A program made the position numbers and the translations under genes. The notes beneath the pieces are model-generated. The model saw only the letters and a list, made by a program, of their open reading frames with translations, was not told where the DNA came from and did not search any database. This document shows, piece by piece, positions 1-11,400 of a DNA stretch of 64,000 nucleotides; position 1 is the first letter of the stretch; each line of letters begins with the position of its first letter. The stretch is from the NCBI GenBank assembly GCA_010093515.1, contig MU001691.1, positions 475,694 through 539,693 of the forward strand. The letters run 5' to 3'. This DNA comes from Lineolata rhizophorae (taxonomy: Eukaryota; Ascomycota; Dothideomycetes; Lineolatales; Lineolataceae).

Positions 1-216
1 GTACGTCGAAGGAAGAATTGACTGAGCACGAAGTCCAAGTCAACTCGATCATACGACGAAATGACAATGAGATGCAGAGGTCGCTAGCGCGAGCGTTATC
101 GGCCATTCGGAATCTACACGTGATTGCGCTCCGACGCGTCTTCAAGACGCGTTGCATCTACGCCTACCCCACGAACCCCGCCAGAATATCTCCATGCTTG
201 GATTCCCCGATCCGGC

Positions 217-1918
217 ATGGATATCTGGCATGGGGATATATGCCTCCCGGACGGCTCCTATATCCGTGGTTCGCATACTCTTGCCGTCCAGCGTACGAAT
301 TGCTAACGCTAGGCACAGACATATGGCTCAGATCTCCGGCCGATTGCACCTATGCGCCGAAAATCAAATCTTTAGCATTTCTTGCCTTTGTCAATACTTA
401 TGATATTCCTCCGGCTACCTATATCTCGGATCGACTTGAGGTAACGACGTCCACACCTGAGACGGCCGAATATTTTCAGTCCAACCTCGTCGAGCGCTGC
501 CCTGAGAACATGGATCCGGAATGTCCATGGTGGAACCGCCGATCAAGGAGTTCACCAATCAGCATTCTCACTGAAGTCACTCTTTCCGACGATGCCTGCG
601 GAGAAGGTGAAGGCGATTCTGGTCCACAATATGTCGCCAATATCACCAACGTCCTTTTCATGGCGGTGACACCTGAGATTGAGTATAACCTCAAAGATCT
701 CGAAGACGAAACATCCAATTCAGGCGCTGCTTTTGCCAGCTCAAGCGCTGCTACTGGTGCACACTCTTCTACTAGTGCCAGTGACGATGAGCAGCTCGAA
801 ATACGCATAGTGGCGCAGCCGATGTCTGACGATGTCTTAATTGCCGCTGAACTCCTTAAATCACTACCCGTGCCAGACCAACCCGGGCCCGGCCAAGACA
901 GCTTCGGAGTTAGCTTCTGCCTGTGGTGCCTCAATTCTCCGAGATTGCTTTGTCCTTTGCATACCTCCGGCAATGATGACGCAGTCTCCACCGACGATGA
1001 AGAACAGCCCTCGTCTTGCCCTCCGCAGTCCTCTGTCTTTGACCATGCCGCCGAGCAGCGCCGTAAAGCGAAACGTCGTGGTGGTCTCAGCATCTCTGCT
1101 GCGGTCGCTGCCTCGTCGCAGCAAGCCACGGGGATTCCCAGCCTGCATTCGCCATCGCCCCGGGTAACTTCAAGCCCCGGCGCACCGCTGCACGCACGGC
1201 CATCGTCACGCTCGCCCAGTGTCTCTCTCCCTCCAGGCTCTGCAGTAGGACAATCGACAGGCGCAAGTGCATCCCGGCCGCAGACCAGCCGCGGACCTTC
1301 CGGGTTGACGCGTGTGGAGTCAGTCACTGCTGGCGAGGAGGAGTCGCCGGCAACTGCATTGGAAGCGAAGAATAAGGATGCGGTGTCGAGGGTTGTTATG
1401 GCTGGTTTGAGGCTTTATGGTATGCAACCGAGAAGTAGCCGTCGGAAGAAGAGCTTGGTTACAGGAAACAGTGTGAATGCTGCTCAAGAGGAAGAAGACA
1501 GGCGAAAGGACGAAGAGTTCAAGTTAGTATATCATCAAGTGTATAAAGGAGCAGTGTTTGCATTTGTGAGTATCTTCGTTCTCATTCCTGGGTGTGGGCC
1601 CAGAAGGAGAATCTAATACTCTTGGACCAGTTTGCTCACTATCGACAGCGCGCTTATATGCGCACGATCCCCTTACAACAACATACGGACCATGTGCGCG
1701 AAACGGTCGATCAACTTCTAGCCATCTTTTGCTCAGATCCAATGGCCTCGTCTACTAAGTCAGAAGATGCCCCGGGGCAGGAACGAACTCTATCCGTGAC
1801 GCCGGGAGGTCGTAAACGCTTGTATGGGGAGGATCCAACGGAGGTCGAAAAGAGTCCTTTTAACCAAAAGGCCGCAGAAGAAGCTACACTAATGGCCGTT
1901 GGAAGAAAGAAACGATGA
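217..1918 (+). CDS. SLD7: SLD7-like DNA replication initiation factor
   Basis: Proposed join 217-265, 319-1565, 1649-1918 (521 aa). In yeast Sld7 binds Sld3 and helps origin firing; in Pezizomycotina it is annotated as a mitochondrial morphogenesis/replication protein. The C-terminal domain is the best evidence: NKDAVSRVVMAGLRLYG, then KLVYHQVYKGAVFAF, and across the second intron the helix ending VRETVDQLLAIFCSDP, the pattern of the Sld7 C-terminal domain. The N-terminus MDIWHGDICLPDGSY resembles fungal Sld7 starts, and FVNTYDIPP plus TPETAEYF match its N-terminal domain. The middle (about residues 200-400) is a serine/proline-rich linker. Intron 1 (53 nt) has a GCTAAC branch site. For intron 2, acceptors at 1630 and 1648 are both in frame; 1648 fits the family without an insertion. 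The first exon is the weakest part: the frame is also open upstream to the window edge. Confidence 0.72.
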
Positions 1919-2642
1919 ATGATGCAAGCGGATTGGCATGGTTGGCGTTATAGGCTCTATTTTTCACTCCACAGCATCAACACACAAGTTTAGTCATGCA
2001 TATATGGTGCGCTAGGATAACGAGAAAAGAGGGTTCTTGTACTGGGGCATCATGATACCGTGGTCTTTGTAGGAGTCACGAATCTAGAGTATAATACGCA
2101 TTAGACTTAAAATTCTTGACTCAAAATTCTTGAGATTATGTTGGGATAGCCTGCTGGCGACCGGGTGTAGAAGTGGATGTATTTCGGTATTAGGTGAATA
2201 CTACGATTACTTTTAGCGCGGCCATTAAGAGTTCACTGTTCCCTGCTCCAGTTTTTAGAGCGGGACTCAGAAATAACGGAAGAAAGGAGTGGCACTCAAG
2301 ATCGCTAGGTCAGTGACTCGAATATCAATCTCAAATACCACTTTGAACTAGTAGAAATAAAGCCATCAAATGTGGGCCAATAAAAGATGGGAAAGCCTTT
2401 GAATTTCAACCAATCGAAATTTCCCCGGATCGGCGTCCCGAGGATACCGACACCGAGTCATGTTTTGCCCCGCGCCTCTATCATTTCAAAGTCCACCCTT
2501 GCTCCGGCTGCTTGAGTCACAACATATATTTTGCTTCACGAATTGGCCGAGCCTGGTTCACGTATTGTGATCGATCATCATACCAGAAAGCTTTACACCA
2601 ACCCTCAGAGAGGATATCTCTCTAGATCGTTGATTATCATTC
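1919..2642. other. Intergenic, SLD7-like to CDC123
   Basis: Both flanking genes point right, so this holds the 3' region of the first and the promoter of the second. No recognisable coding, RNA or repeat feature. A cytosine-rich stretch just before 2643 is compatible with a fungal core promoter, but no defined element is visible. Confidence 0.5.
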
Positions 2643-3299
2643 ATGGCGACAGTTACATCTACTACAGTGTCGCCTCCCCGCCTTCCCTTCCCGCCGCTCA
2701 AAAAATCGCATATCCTCAACTGCTCATACCATTCCTGGCATCCAAGGTATGCATAGCTACGCTCCCCCAAAGCAACCGAAGTTTTCTCACGCCTGCTCCC
2801 TAGATACCGCTCCATAACGCCCAAGGCGCGCCTCATCCCGCTCCCCCCGGCCTTCATCTCCTACCTCCGCGCCGACGGCATCGTGATCCCGCCCGAGCAC
2901 GACGAGCACGAGCAGGAGGGCCACCGAGACGCCTGGTCCGACTCGGACAGCGGCGTTTTCTCCTCGGCCGAAGGCCGCCAAGCCGCCGACGGCGGCGCAG
3001 ACTCGGACTCGGACGCGGACGACCCGGCCTCGGCGGACCCGTCGCTCGGGTGGCGCGAGGTGCACGCGGCCGTGAGGCGCGAGATCGCGGCGCTGGGCGG
3101 CGTCGTGGTGCCCAAGCTAAACTGGTCGGCGCCGAAGGACGCAACGTGGATGAGCGCGACCAACAGCATGGAGTGCCGGACGGCCGGGGACGTGTACCTG
3201 CTGCTGAAGAGCTCCGACTTCGTGACGCACGATCTAGAGCACGCGTTTGACGGGTGCGTGGAGGGCGACGCGGGCGCGGAGGGGTGCGCGGAGGACGAG

Positions 3300-3331
<32 letters not shown>

Positions 3332-4133
3332 GGAGGAGGATGGGGGAGAGGTGGCGCGGACGGACGCGCCTGACGGCGACGACCCTCCCATACCGTACCA
3401 CCTCGTCCTCCGCAAGCATTTCCAGCTGAACCCCTCGGTCGAGTTCCGCTGCTTCGTCGCCGGCCGCCGCCTCCTCGCCCTCTGCCAGCGCGACCTCAAC
3501 CACTTCGACTTCCTCTTCGGCTTGCGGGGCGCCCTCCTCGCGCGCATTCAGGCCTTCTTCGACGCCAAGCTGCGCGACACCTTCCCCGACGAGGACTTCG
3601 CCTTCGACGTTTACGTCCCGCCGCCGCACGACCGCGTCTGGCTGGTGGATATCAATCCGTGGGCGCTGAGGACGGATCCGTTGCTGTTTAGTTGGATGGA
3701 GTTGCTGGACATGGCCGAGAGGAGGGAGAAAGCTGAGAAGAGGGGGGTGGACGGAAGTGGCGGGGAGAGGTCGACGTCTGTAAGGGTTCGTGCGGGAGGA
3801 GTGGGGCAGGCCGGGCTTGGTGCGGAAGAACAGCAGGTCGACGAAGATGAAGACGGAGATGAGCCAGCAAGCGAAGATGATGAAGACACAGGGTCGGATC
3901 TAGAAGAGGAGGAAGCCGACGAGGATATTTTTACTCCCGTGTTCCGCCTCGTGCGCCGCGACGATCCGGAGGCGTACAGCTTCAACACGCAGCGCTATAG
4001 TGCGCACAAGCTTCCGAGGGATGTCGTAGATGCCAGCCAGGGCGGCGAGAGCTCTCTTAGAGAGTTTGCGGCACAGTGGAGAGACGTGCTAGAGAGGAGA
4101 CAGAGGCAAGATCAAGAAGATGGTGACGATTAA
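2643..4133 (+). CDS. CDC123: Cdc123 (D123 family), eIF2 assembly factor
   Basis: Join 2643-2746, 2804-4133; 477 aa. Cdc123 is a cytoplasmic ATP-grasp protein that binds the eIF2 gamma subunit and promotes assembly of the eIF2 trimer, needed for translation initiation and G1 progression. Exon 1 ends CSYHSWHP and splices (57-nt intron, GTATGC...TAG) to [15 protein letters not shown], rebuilding the family signature near residues 28-60. Further hallmarks are the [14 protein letters not shown] block (about 138-151), [36 protein letters not shown] and VWLVDINPW, the last carrying the Asp/Asn used for Mg-ATP in this fold. An acidic Ser/Asp-rich insert (about 66-110), an Arg-rich insert near 3300-3345 and a long acidic tail are fungal-type low-complexity additions. 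ATG 2643 is preferred because it starts the only exon that completes the N-terminal motif. It is convergent with RCE1. Confidence 0.95.
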
Positions 4134-4436
4134 GCCTTGGGAAAATTAGAAAGTCTAAAGATATAGTCCTTTCATAATTTCAGTAAAATATTTCATACTC
4201 CTTCATTTGCCAAGGCGATCAATGCAGTCCTGAGCATGCATCTGAATCAATGTTCCTGTCAAAGTCGGATGTCCTGTAACTCCGCTACAGGAATGAATGA
4301 TGTTGCTTGAAAGATCAAAAGAAAAAGGGGCCAATTCCCCTTTTAACCCGCACCGACCGTCCTAACCCACTAGCTCATATAAAAACAGCCGCTGTAAGAG
4401 CAAACCCCCACTTCCTCCCGCCCCACCAACCCTCCA
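4134..4436. other. Convergent 3' intergenic, CDC123/RCE1
   Basis: Tail-to-tail spacer of about 300 bp containing the 3' ends of both genes. AT-rich near 4140-4200, with nothing else recognisable. Confidence 0.5.
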
Positions 4437-6403
4437 TCAAAACCGCACAAGCGCCCTCTCGCTCTCCGTCAACGGCCACAACAGCACATAGAACCCCACC
4501 GCGCCTCCAACCAGCAACGCATAATACGCCACGCTCCACGCCACGCCCGCATCGGTCCTAACCTCAGACCAACCCCTGAGTCCCTTCGCGTGGTCCGGCC
4601 CCGCTCCGTCCTCACCGCCACCCCCCTCGGCCAGGTCGCCCATCCCGGCTCTCGCGGCGCCCACGCTCCCCTCGGCGCCCCCCGCGCCCGGCACGCCGGC
4701 GCCCCGGCCGGCGCGCACGACGGCGACGACGGAGCCGGCGCCGACGCGGCCCCAGAGGCGCGGCAGGCCCATCCAGTTGCAGAAGGCGTGGGCGGCGACG
4801 ACGGCGGGCAGGGAGGCGCAGCGGAGGAAGGCGAAGGTGGCGAAGGCGCCGAAGAGCGACGTGTAGAGGACTTGGAAGAGGGAGCGGAGGAGCTGCGCGA
4901 AGAGCGGGGTGCGCGGGTGGGTGAGGGAGAACTCGTAGAAGTGGTGGATGTGGGCGAGGGCGAAGGAGAGGGGGAGGACGAGGACGAGGGAGGTTGGGGT
5001 TAAAGTGGAGGTTGGGTTGTTGGTGGCGTGGGAGGGGGTCGAAGGGGAGGTGGTGGTGGAGGTGGAGGTGGTGAGTGCAGAGTGAGGGAGGGCGAGGAGG
5101 GCTGGGGGAACGAGAAGGGAGCGCCAGATTAGTTCTTCGGTTACCGGGCCCTGGGGTGGGTTGTCAGTAGAAATCTTTAGGGTTCGGATGTTAATTTTTT
5201 TTTTTTTAATGAGGATAGAGGTTTAGGAAATATCATTAGATGGGGAAGATTAGTGAGATTGAGAACAAATGAGGTATTAAAGGGGGAAGCAAGGAGGCAC
5301 GTGATCAACATTTTAGCTATTGGAAAACCCATCCCATGAGTTCGGATAGGCAATCGAGAATTCACAAGGACAGCTGAAGCCCGCGTGGCTGCCCACGTGA
5401 TGCCAACCAACGCATTGCTCGCAAACCACCCAGCTGCAATCGAGTTCATGCAAAAGACCAAAAAAAACGGATTCCTCGACACCCAACGCCCAAGAAGAAG
5501 GCAACCCCATGCGCAAACAGAAACAAAACTGCGAACAAGAGAGTTTCAACAGGGCCTCGAACGAAACGCACAGCGCCGACCTACCGCGACGTAATTCCGA
5601 TAGCCGGTCCAGCTGCCCAGGGCATCGGCGAGGCCGTCGGCCCTAATCCAGCTCGTCCAGCCGCCCTCGACGACACCGGCCTCGAAGAGCGGCCCGGCGA
5701 ACAGCACGGCGACGAGCAGGACGACGCGGGCGACGTCGGCGAGGTGGACGGGCCACCAGCCCATGAGGCGCAGGGCCTCGGCGAGCGTGGCGCCGCCGCG
5801 GCCCGTCACGACGAGCAGGGTGGCGAGGGTGCAGACGAGGCACGAGAAGGAGGCGGCGCGGACGCGGGAGCGGATCACGGTGGGGGAGTCGCGCGAGAGG
5901 TTGGGCGCCGGGCGCGAGGTCGGCGAGAGGTAGATGGGGACCACGTAGATGGCGGTGTACACGACCTTACTTTGAAATTAGCGATCGAGTGGAGGGAAGC
6001 AGGGATGCGGATAGTGTCTAGGCGCGAGGCTACTCGGTGAGCAAACACCGAGGCATTGCCGCGCGCGCGAAAACGGATGTGGTGGACGGTGTGCGAGGGT
6101 AGTGCTTCGGAAACATTATGCACGGCGGTTGTCGATACGGCATGCGGCTGCACAATGCCGGACCACAGGGCGGGAAAGAGCATAAAGGTGTCGGTTTTAC
6201 TTGGGAAGCGTATTCTGTTTCTCGTCCGACATTTTTTGCTTTCCGAGGACGAAATGCGATACTTTGACTTTGGCGGCGAAATGGAGCAGAGCCATAAAAG
6301 CGCATTGAATATAGCTCCCGAGTCAAGAAAAAGCATGTGCACTTACTGCTAAGGCGGCCACGGCACGTGGCGACAGGCCGGCGACCTGAGCTTCTGCTGA
6401 CAT
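4437..6403 (-). CDS. RCE1: CAAX prenyl protease 2 (Rce1)
   Basis: Complement of join 4437-5150, 5585-5965, 6347-6403; 383 aa. Rce1 is an ER-membrane intramembrane protease that removes the -aaX tripeptide from prenylated CAAX proteins such as Ras and Rho GTPases and pheromone. Exon 1 (19 codons) plus exon 2 rebuild a hydrophobic start followed by PIYLSPTSRP; exon 2 has the VLFAGPLFE and GYRNYVA blocks; exon 3 begins GPVTEELIWRSLL. The catalytic pattern is complete: Glu151-Glu152 (TEE), His213 (LAHIHH), and His267/Asn271 (HAFCNWMGLP), matching yeast E156, H194, H248 and N252. The rest is multi-pass hydrophobic. An Ala/Gly-rich loop of about 60 residues before the last membrane helix is unusually long. 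Both introns are long for this genome (434 and 381 nt), but reading frame and family alignment across them are exact. Confidence 0.93.
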
Positions 6404-8444
6404 TGTTATTGAGATGACGGGCTAATTAAGGGCATGGAGAGGACGCTTGGGGGGGGTTGAGTTGGTGGAAGGGTGAAGACGTAAGCGGAGCCGGAGGGTG
6501 GGTATAGAAGAGAGAGAGGGCATGGCAGCGGTGCTGAGGCCGTGTTTCAACGCTAGCGGGCGCCAGCCAGTCGGAGAGCACGTACGCGCAGCTTCGTCCA
6601 AGGGACTGGCCGTGGGCAGCAGGCCGGCCACGAGCCGGCCGAGGAATCCGACCGGCGCCATTGGGGCAGCGCACAATCAATCTCCAACGAGCAGAGGCGC
6701 CGGTGGCAGGGCTGAAGGATCGGCGTGGTTGGATCGGAGAGGGATGAAGGGATGCCGTCGGCACCACGGGTCGGAGTGGATACGTATTTCGTGAAGTCGT
6801 CGCACACGTCCGGCGCGCCCACTTGCACATGCCACACGCCTGTCGCAGCCACGGCCATTCTTTGGCGCCCTGGGACGCAGGGAGCACTCCGTCCTGGCTG
6901 GGAGTTTGTCGCCGGAGTCGCTGCCCGCAGAGGCAGGGTGCACGCACACGGCGGGCCCGCATTGAGCTCGCCTGCCATAGCCGGAGAGGGCTAAGTTTCA
7001 ACTTCCAGCGACGGCGGCGATCGAGGCATCCCGAGTCGCGGAGAGGCGTTTCCCCAGCGGGCGCGGGTTGCCATGGGAGTCGGGCGAAGCGTGGCGGGCG
7101 ACGAGGTTGTCGGTGCGACGCCTCGACTCGACGGCGGCGGCGGCCGTCTTGGCGAACGGCGCGGGCGCGGCGTGGCCCAGGCACGAACGACGCCTCGACG
7201 GCCAGTCGCGACGCTCCACGCCCTCGTCGCCAGGGCCGCATTCCGCGTTGCGACGACGCCCCCGGCGACACCCCTGAGCGCCCGGCCCTGTGGCCGCGCT
7301 CCGGCCAATGGCGCGCCGCCCAGCCCGCCCGCCGTCATAGGCGGTGCTCCATCCCTGCCTCCGGTTGGCTGGCCGCCTTCGCGGCCGTTGGCACCACCGC
7401 CCGTCCGGCGTCGTCCTCCAGCCCGTGGTTTGGCTGGACGGACTCCATAGCATCGCAGCTATCGATATGGCGATAGGGGCGCGCGAGGGGCCCGCGCGGA
7501 GGGCCAGCGAGGGGCTCAGCAGCCCGCTCAACCCGCCCTCGCGCCCGCCGAGGGGCTCGCCATGGCAGACGAGCGACGGCGAGTTTAAAAGCGCCGCCGA
7601 GGGCAAAAAGGGCCTCCCCATGAAGATGCACGCAGCAGAACAGAAGGCTTGAGCCGCAGTCTGTCGCAAGACCTTGCACCCGTCCCGTCTCTTCCCGCCG
7701 AAACCCTCCGCACCCTCACCCCCCGAAGCCCAGGTTTTATCGCCGGCTCTTCTGCCGAAACGCTCTCGCGCTCTCGTCCCGCCGCGCCTGCTGGGACGCT
7801 GCAGCTGCAGCAGCTCGCCGGCCGACCCGGTTCCTGACTTGAGGGCCGCAGCGGCAGAGCGAAGGGCTGAAAAGGGTGCCGTCCTGCACTCGTGCCTCCC
7901 GCGCCTCCCAGCGCGCTGCCGTCCCTCCCCCTCCGCCGCCTCCACCCAGCCAACCCGAGCTGCAGCTGGTCCTGCAGCGTCTCCGCAATCGCGCATACTG
8001 CCAGACCGCCAGACGGGCTCGCTGCCACTCCCTTTTCTCTCCTGACGGCGTCTCTTTAATTTTTTTTAAGGGACGCTGTCCTCCATTCCTTTGCGCCCCC
8101 GTTTGCATCTCTCGTTCACTGCCTACCGCACTCGTGCCGCGGCGCTGCCGTCCCTCTTTCACGATTTAATATGTCGTTGCCGTAGACCTTCTTCTCGTCG
8201 CTCTTTTTTACGACTCTTGCCCCCCTCCTTCGGGCCTTACTGTTGTTTTTTCTTTCTTTTTTTTCGTTGCCAGTCTTTCTGACCGCTTTCCCGCTGCCGA
8301 TTCTTCACGTCTCTCATTAATGACTGTTTCCACTTGACGTCCAATGACTCCGGAACCGGGCCGGGGGTTGAACTGCACGATCCATCTATACGTGCGCAGC
8401 CGTTATTCTTGCCGTCGCCGTGCTACCGCAGCAGCAGCCTTCTT
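6404..8444. other. GC-rich divergent intergenic region
   Basis: Separates RCE1 (-) from the serine-rich protein gene (+). About 6.5-8.0 kb is so GC-rich that several frames on both strands stay open for 100-330 codons, but the translations are Arg/Ala/Gly/Pro-rich, match nothing I know, and change character with frame, so I do not call a gene. It likely holds two promoters and a long 5' leader. Confidence 0.5.
8189..8290 (+). promoter_or_regulatory. Pyrimidine-rich promoter tract
   Basis: Dense C/T run with several T-stretches (for example around 8206-8211 and 8246-8263) ending about 155 bp before the proposed ATG at 8445. CT-rich tracts just upstream of transcription starts are common in filamentous fungal promoters. 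Assignment to the downstream gene is by position only. Confidence 0.35.
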
Positions 8445-11400
8445 ATGTCGTCCGAGGAAACGCCCCGTTCCGAGCGGCGGAGCCCGAGCGCGTCCGGCTC
8501 GCCGCAAAAACCTTCTCCGAGACGCCGGCCTCTGCACGAGCGCTCGCCCTCGCGCTCCAACGAAACCCCAACCCCCTCCAGCCCGACCATCCGCATCGTG
8601 CACGACCCCGGCGTCCGCCAGCCACCCGCCCCGGCGCCCGATGCCCCCGCCGAGCGCGACGATGACGACGTCTACGCCAAATCGCCGTTCCCGACCCACC
8701 CTGCGCACGTTCTGCCTCCGAGAAGCTATGCGCATGGACAGTCGCCCGCCACTCGCGGCCGCCGTGTTTCAGATGTCTCCAGGCACGCCAATGCGCCGTC
8801 GCGCGCGCAGGACCCGGCATCGCTGCTGCCGCGGCCGCACCAGCCACCGCGGCGGTCCGTTCGCATCTCGTCGTCGTCCATGAGCGCCGCGTCCGACGCC
8901 GACACTCTGACCAGCCCGTCCCTTTTTACGGCCACGTCGAGCCGCTTCTCCCAGGGCAGCACCGCCGCGCCCTCCACACCGACCTTCTGGACGTCGTCGT
9001 CGCTCGTCGCCGGCCCCGACGATAAAAGTCCCGAGAAGCGAGAGCTAGACCCGCTCCCGGAGAGCGACGACGTTTTCGGCGCCACAGGGCGTACCATTCG
9101 GGCCGTACCCCCCTCCCGGCCCGCTTCGTCGCACAGCCGTGTCACGCTAGCCAGGGCTCGCTCGAGAGCCTCATCCGAAGGCTCTTCGTCGTCCGGCGAA
9201 CACGCCTCGCGCCGCACTCAACCCAGCGCCGAGGGCACTCCCAATTACCTCGTCCATCACCGCTCGGTTACCGACCCTCCTCCCACCGACCCGCCTCCTC
9301 CAAGCCCGCGGCGCCCGCTTCCACGGCCGCCCGACTTCGCGCCTGCGCAACCCTCCGCATCGTCTGCCGCCGGCCGTAGCGCGAAGCAGGCTTCTGCTAC
9401 ATCCCACGGGCCGCCACCGCCGCGCGGTGGTACAGGACTAGGCAAGGCGCGCCAGTCGAGCGAATCGCTGCCGCGAACCCTGCACTCGTCGAGTTCGTCC
9501 GAGGCGCAGAGGTCCGTCTCGTCGCCGGCCACACCTTCGCGGCACTCGCATGTTGCACCCCGCAGCCCTCCGACCAGCCCCGTCCCCCAGATCCAGATCC
9601 AGTACGCGCGGATACGGCCGGCGCCCCTACGCGGAAGGTGGGAAGAAGTATCCGATGCGCCGCGCGACGACCGCTTGCGGCCGCAGCGGGAGCAGGGACA
9701 ACACCCGTCTCCGTCGTCGTCATCGTCATCGACGACCCCTCGACAAAGACTTTCGGTTACACAGCAGCCGCAGCCGCAGCAGCACCAACAATACTACTAC
9801 GAACCCCAGCACCACCAATTCCAACCAACCCGACCTCCCCCTCCTCTACCACCGCCGCGGCACTACCAGCAGCAGCAGCAGCAGCAGCAACAACCTCACC
9901 CCCGCCGCCTACCCCCGCAACCACCCGTCGCCGGCCCACCCGTGCCCCCTCGCCGCTCGTCGCGCACGCTGCACACGCTGGACCTGCCGATGAGCGGGCC
10001 GCAGCCACAGCCCAACCAGCCCTCGCCGTCGTCGTCGTCGTCGTCGCAGCCACAGCCGCAACACCACCACACATGGAGCTCGCAGCTGTCCACGATCCAG
10101 TCCGAGTCGTCGCGGCGCACCTCGCAGGAGCGCTTCTCGCACGAGTTCGCCTCATCCTCGGTCGCCGGCGGCGGCCCCGCCGCCGCGTCGCGCAGCTACG
10201 TCAGCTCGGACGAGCTGTACGACGCCCCGCCCGGCGGCCAGGAAAGTCTAGTCCCAGGCGGGGACGGCGGTGCCGGCGCGGGCCTGGGCGCCCAGTGGCC
10301 CCTCCCCGCCACCATCGCCGCCGCCGCCGCCTCCGGCCGCCGCGCCGCCAGCACCTCGTCGTCCATGCAGCCCGGCGCCCCGTCGTCCAGCAGCGGCGCG
10401 TCCGCCGTCGACGTCCCGCAGCCGCTCTTCGCCAGCCACCAGGCGCGCGGCGCGGCGCGCGGCGCGCCGCAAGACGGCGCGCAGTTGACGGCCGCGGCGC
10501 CCCCGCCGGCCAGCCCGCAGCAGCGCATGGCGCGCGCCCTGTACGGCACGCCGCCGCCGCCGCCGCCGCCCGCCGCAGAGCTGCCTCGCGACGGCCGCGA
10601 CTCGTACGAGCGCGACGACGTCGTGTTCGAGCTGAGGAGGCCGGAGGCGGCGGCGGCGGCGGCGGCGGGGGGGGGCGGGCGGGCGCCGCGGAGCGGGTAT
10701 CTCCAGCGGCGGCCGTCGGGGGAGCGCCGGCGGGAAGGGGGCGGTGGTTTCTTTGGAGGAGGGCACGGCGCACCGGACAGGCCGCTCAGTCAGGCGTCGG
10801 AGAGGAGCGGGAGCTTGGCGAGTTATGTGCAGAGTTTGCCGGCGTGGGCGAGGTAAGGGAATCCCCGAGATTTTTTTTTGTTTTAAAAAAAAAATAATGC
10901 GCTTGTTTTGCACGTGACCGCATAGGCCTAGGGCGCGATGAGGATGCTAACTTGGTTCGCGATTCCAGGAGCTATTACCGTCGCGGCGAGCGTGCCTCGA
11001 TTGGCTCCGGCGCCCCGTCCTCGACCTATTCCAGCAGCGAGACGTCCCTGCCCCTCGACACGGGCGCTCCTGCCGCCGCCGCCGGCGGGCCCACCAATGG
11101 CGGCGGCCCCGGCCCTTCGACGGCGGCCGCTCGTCGCCAGCAACGCCCCCAGCCGCAACAACCTCAACTACGTACCCATCAGGCGCCGGCGGCTGCCTAC
11201 CAGCCACCTTCCTCCGCCACCTCGTCCAACTCCCCGGTCGACGACCACTTCCCGCTCTCCATCTACCAGCCGCGCAAGCGGCCGCACCTGCCGTCCGCCG
11301 CCGCCGCCACCACCACCGCCGCAACCGAGTCCGCCGCCGCCACCGCCGCCGGCGCTGCCGCGGGGCCCCCACCCTCGCCCTTCGGCGAGCTTGACTCCGA

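Noticed and set aside
476-1327. 283-codon frame on the minus strand inside the SLD7-like gene
   Set aside because: Antisense shadow of a GC-rich serine/proline-coding region; the plus-strand frame carries the recognisable family motifs.
6998-7996. 332-codon minus-strand frame between RCE1 and the serine-rich gene
   Set aside because: Arg/Gly-rich translation overlapping equally open frames on both strands, as expected from high GC.
9638-10897. 419-codon plus-strand frame overlapping the serine-rich protein
   Set aside because: Shifted shadow of GC-rich codons; the frame-0 reading continues across the introns into conserved blocks.
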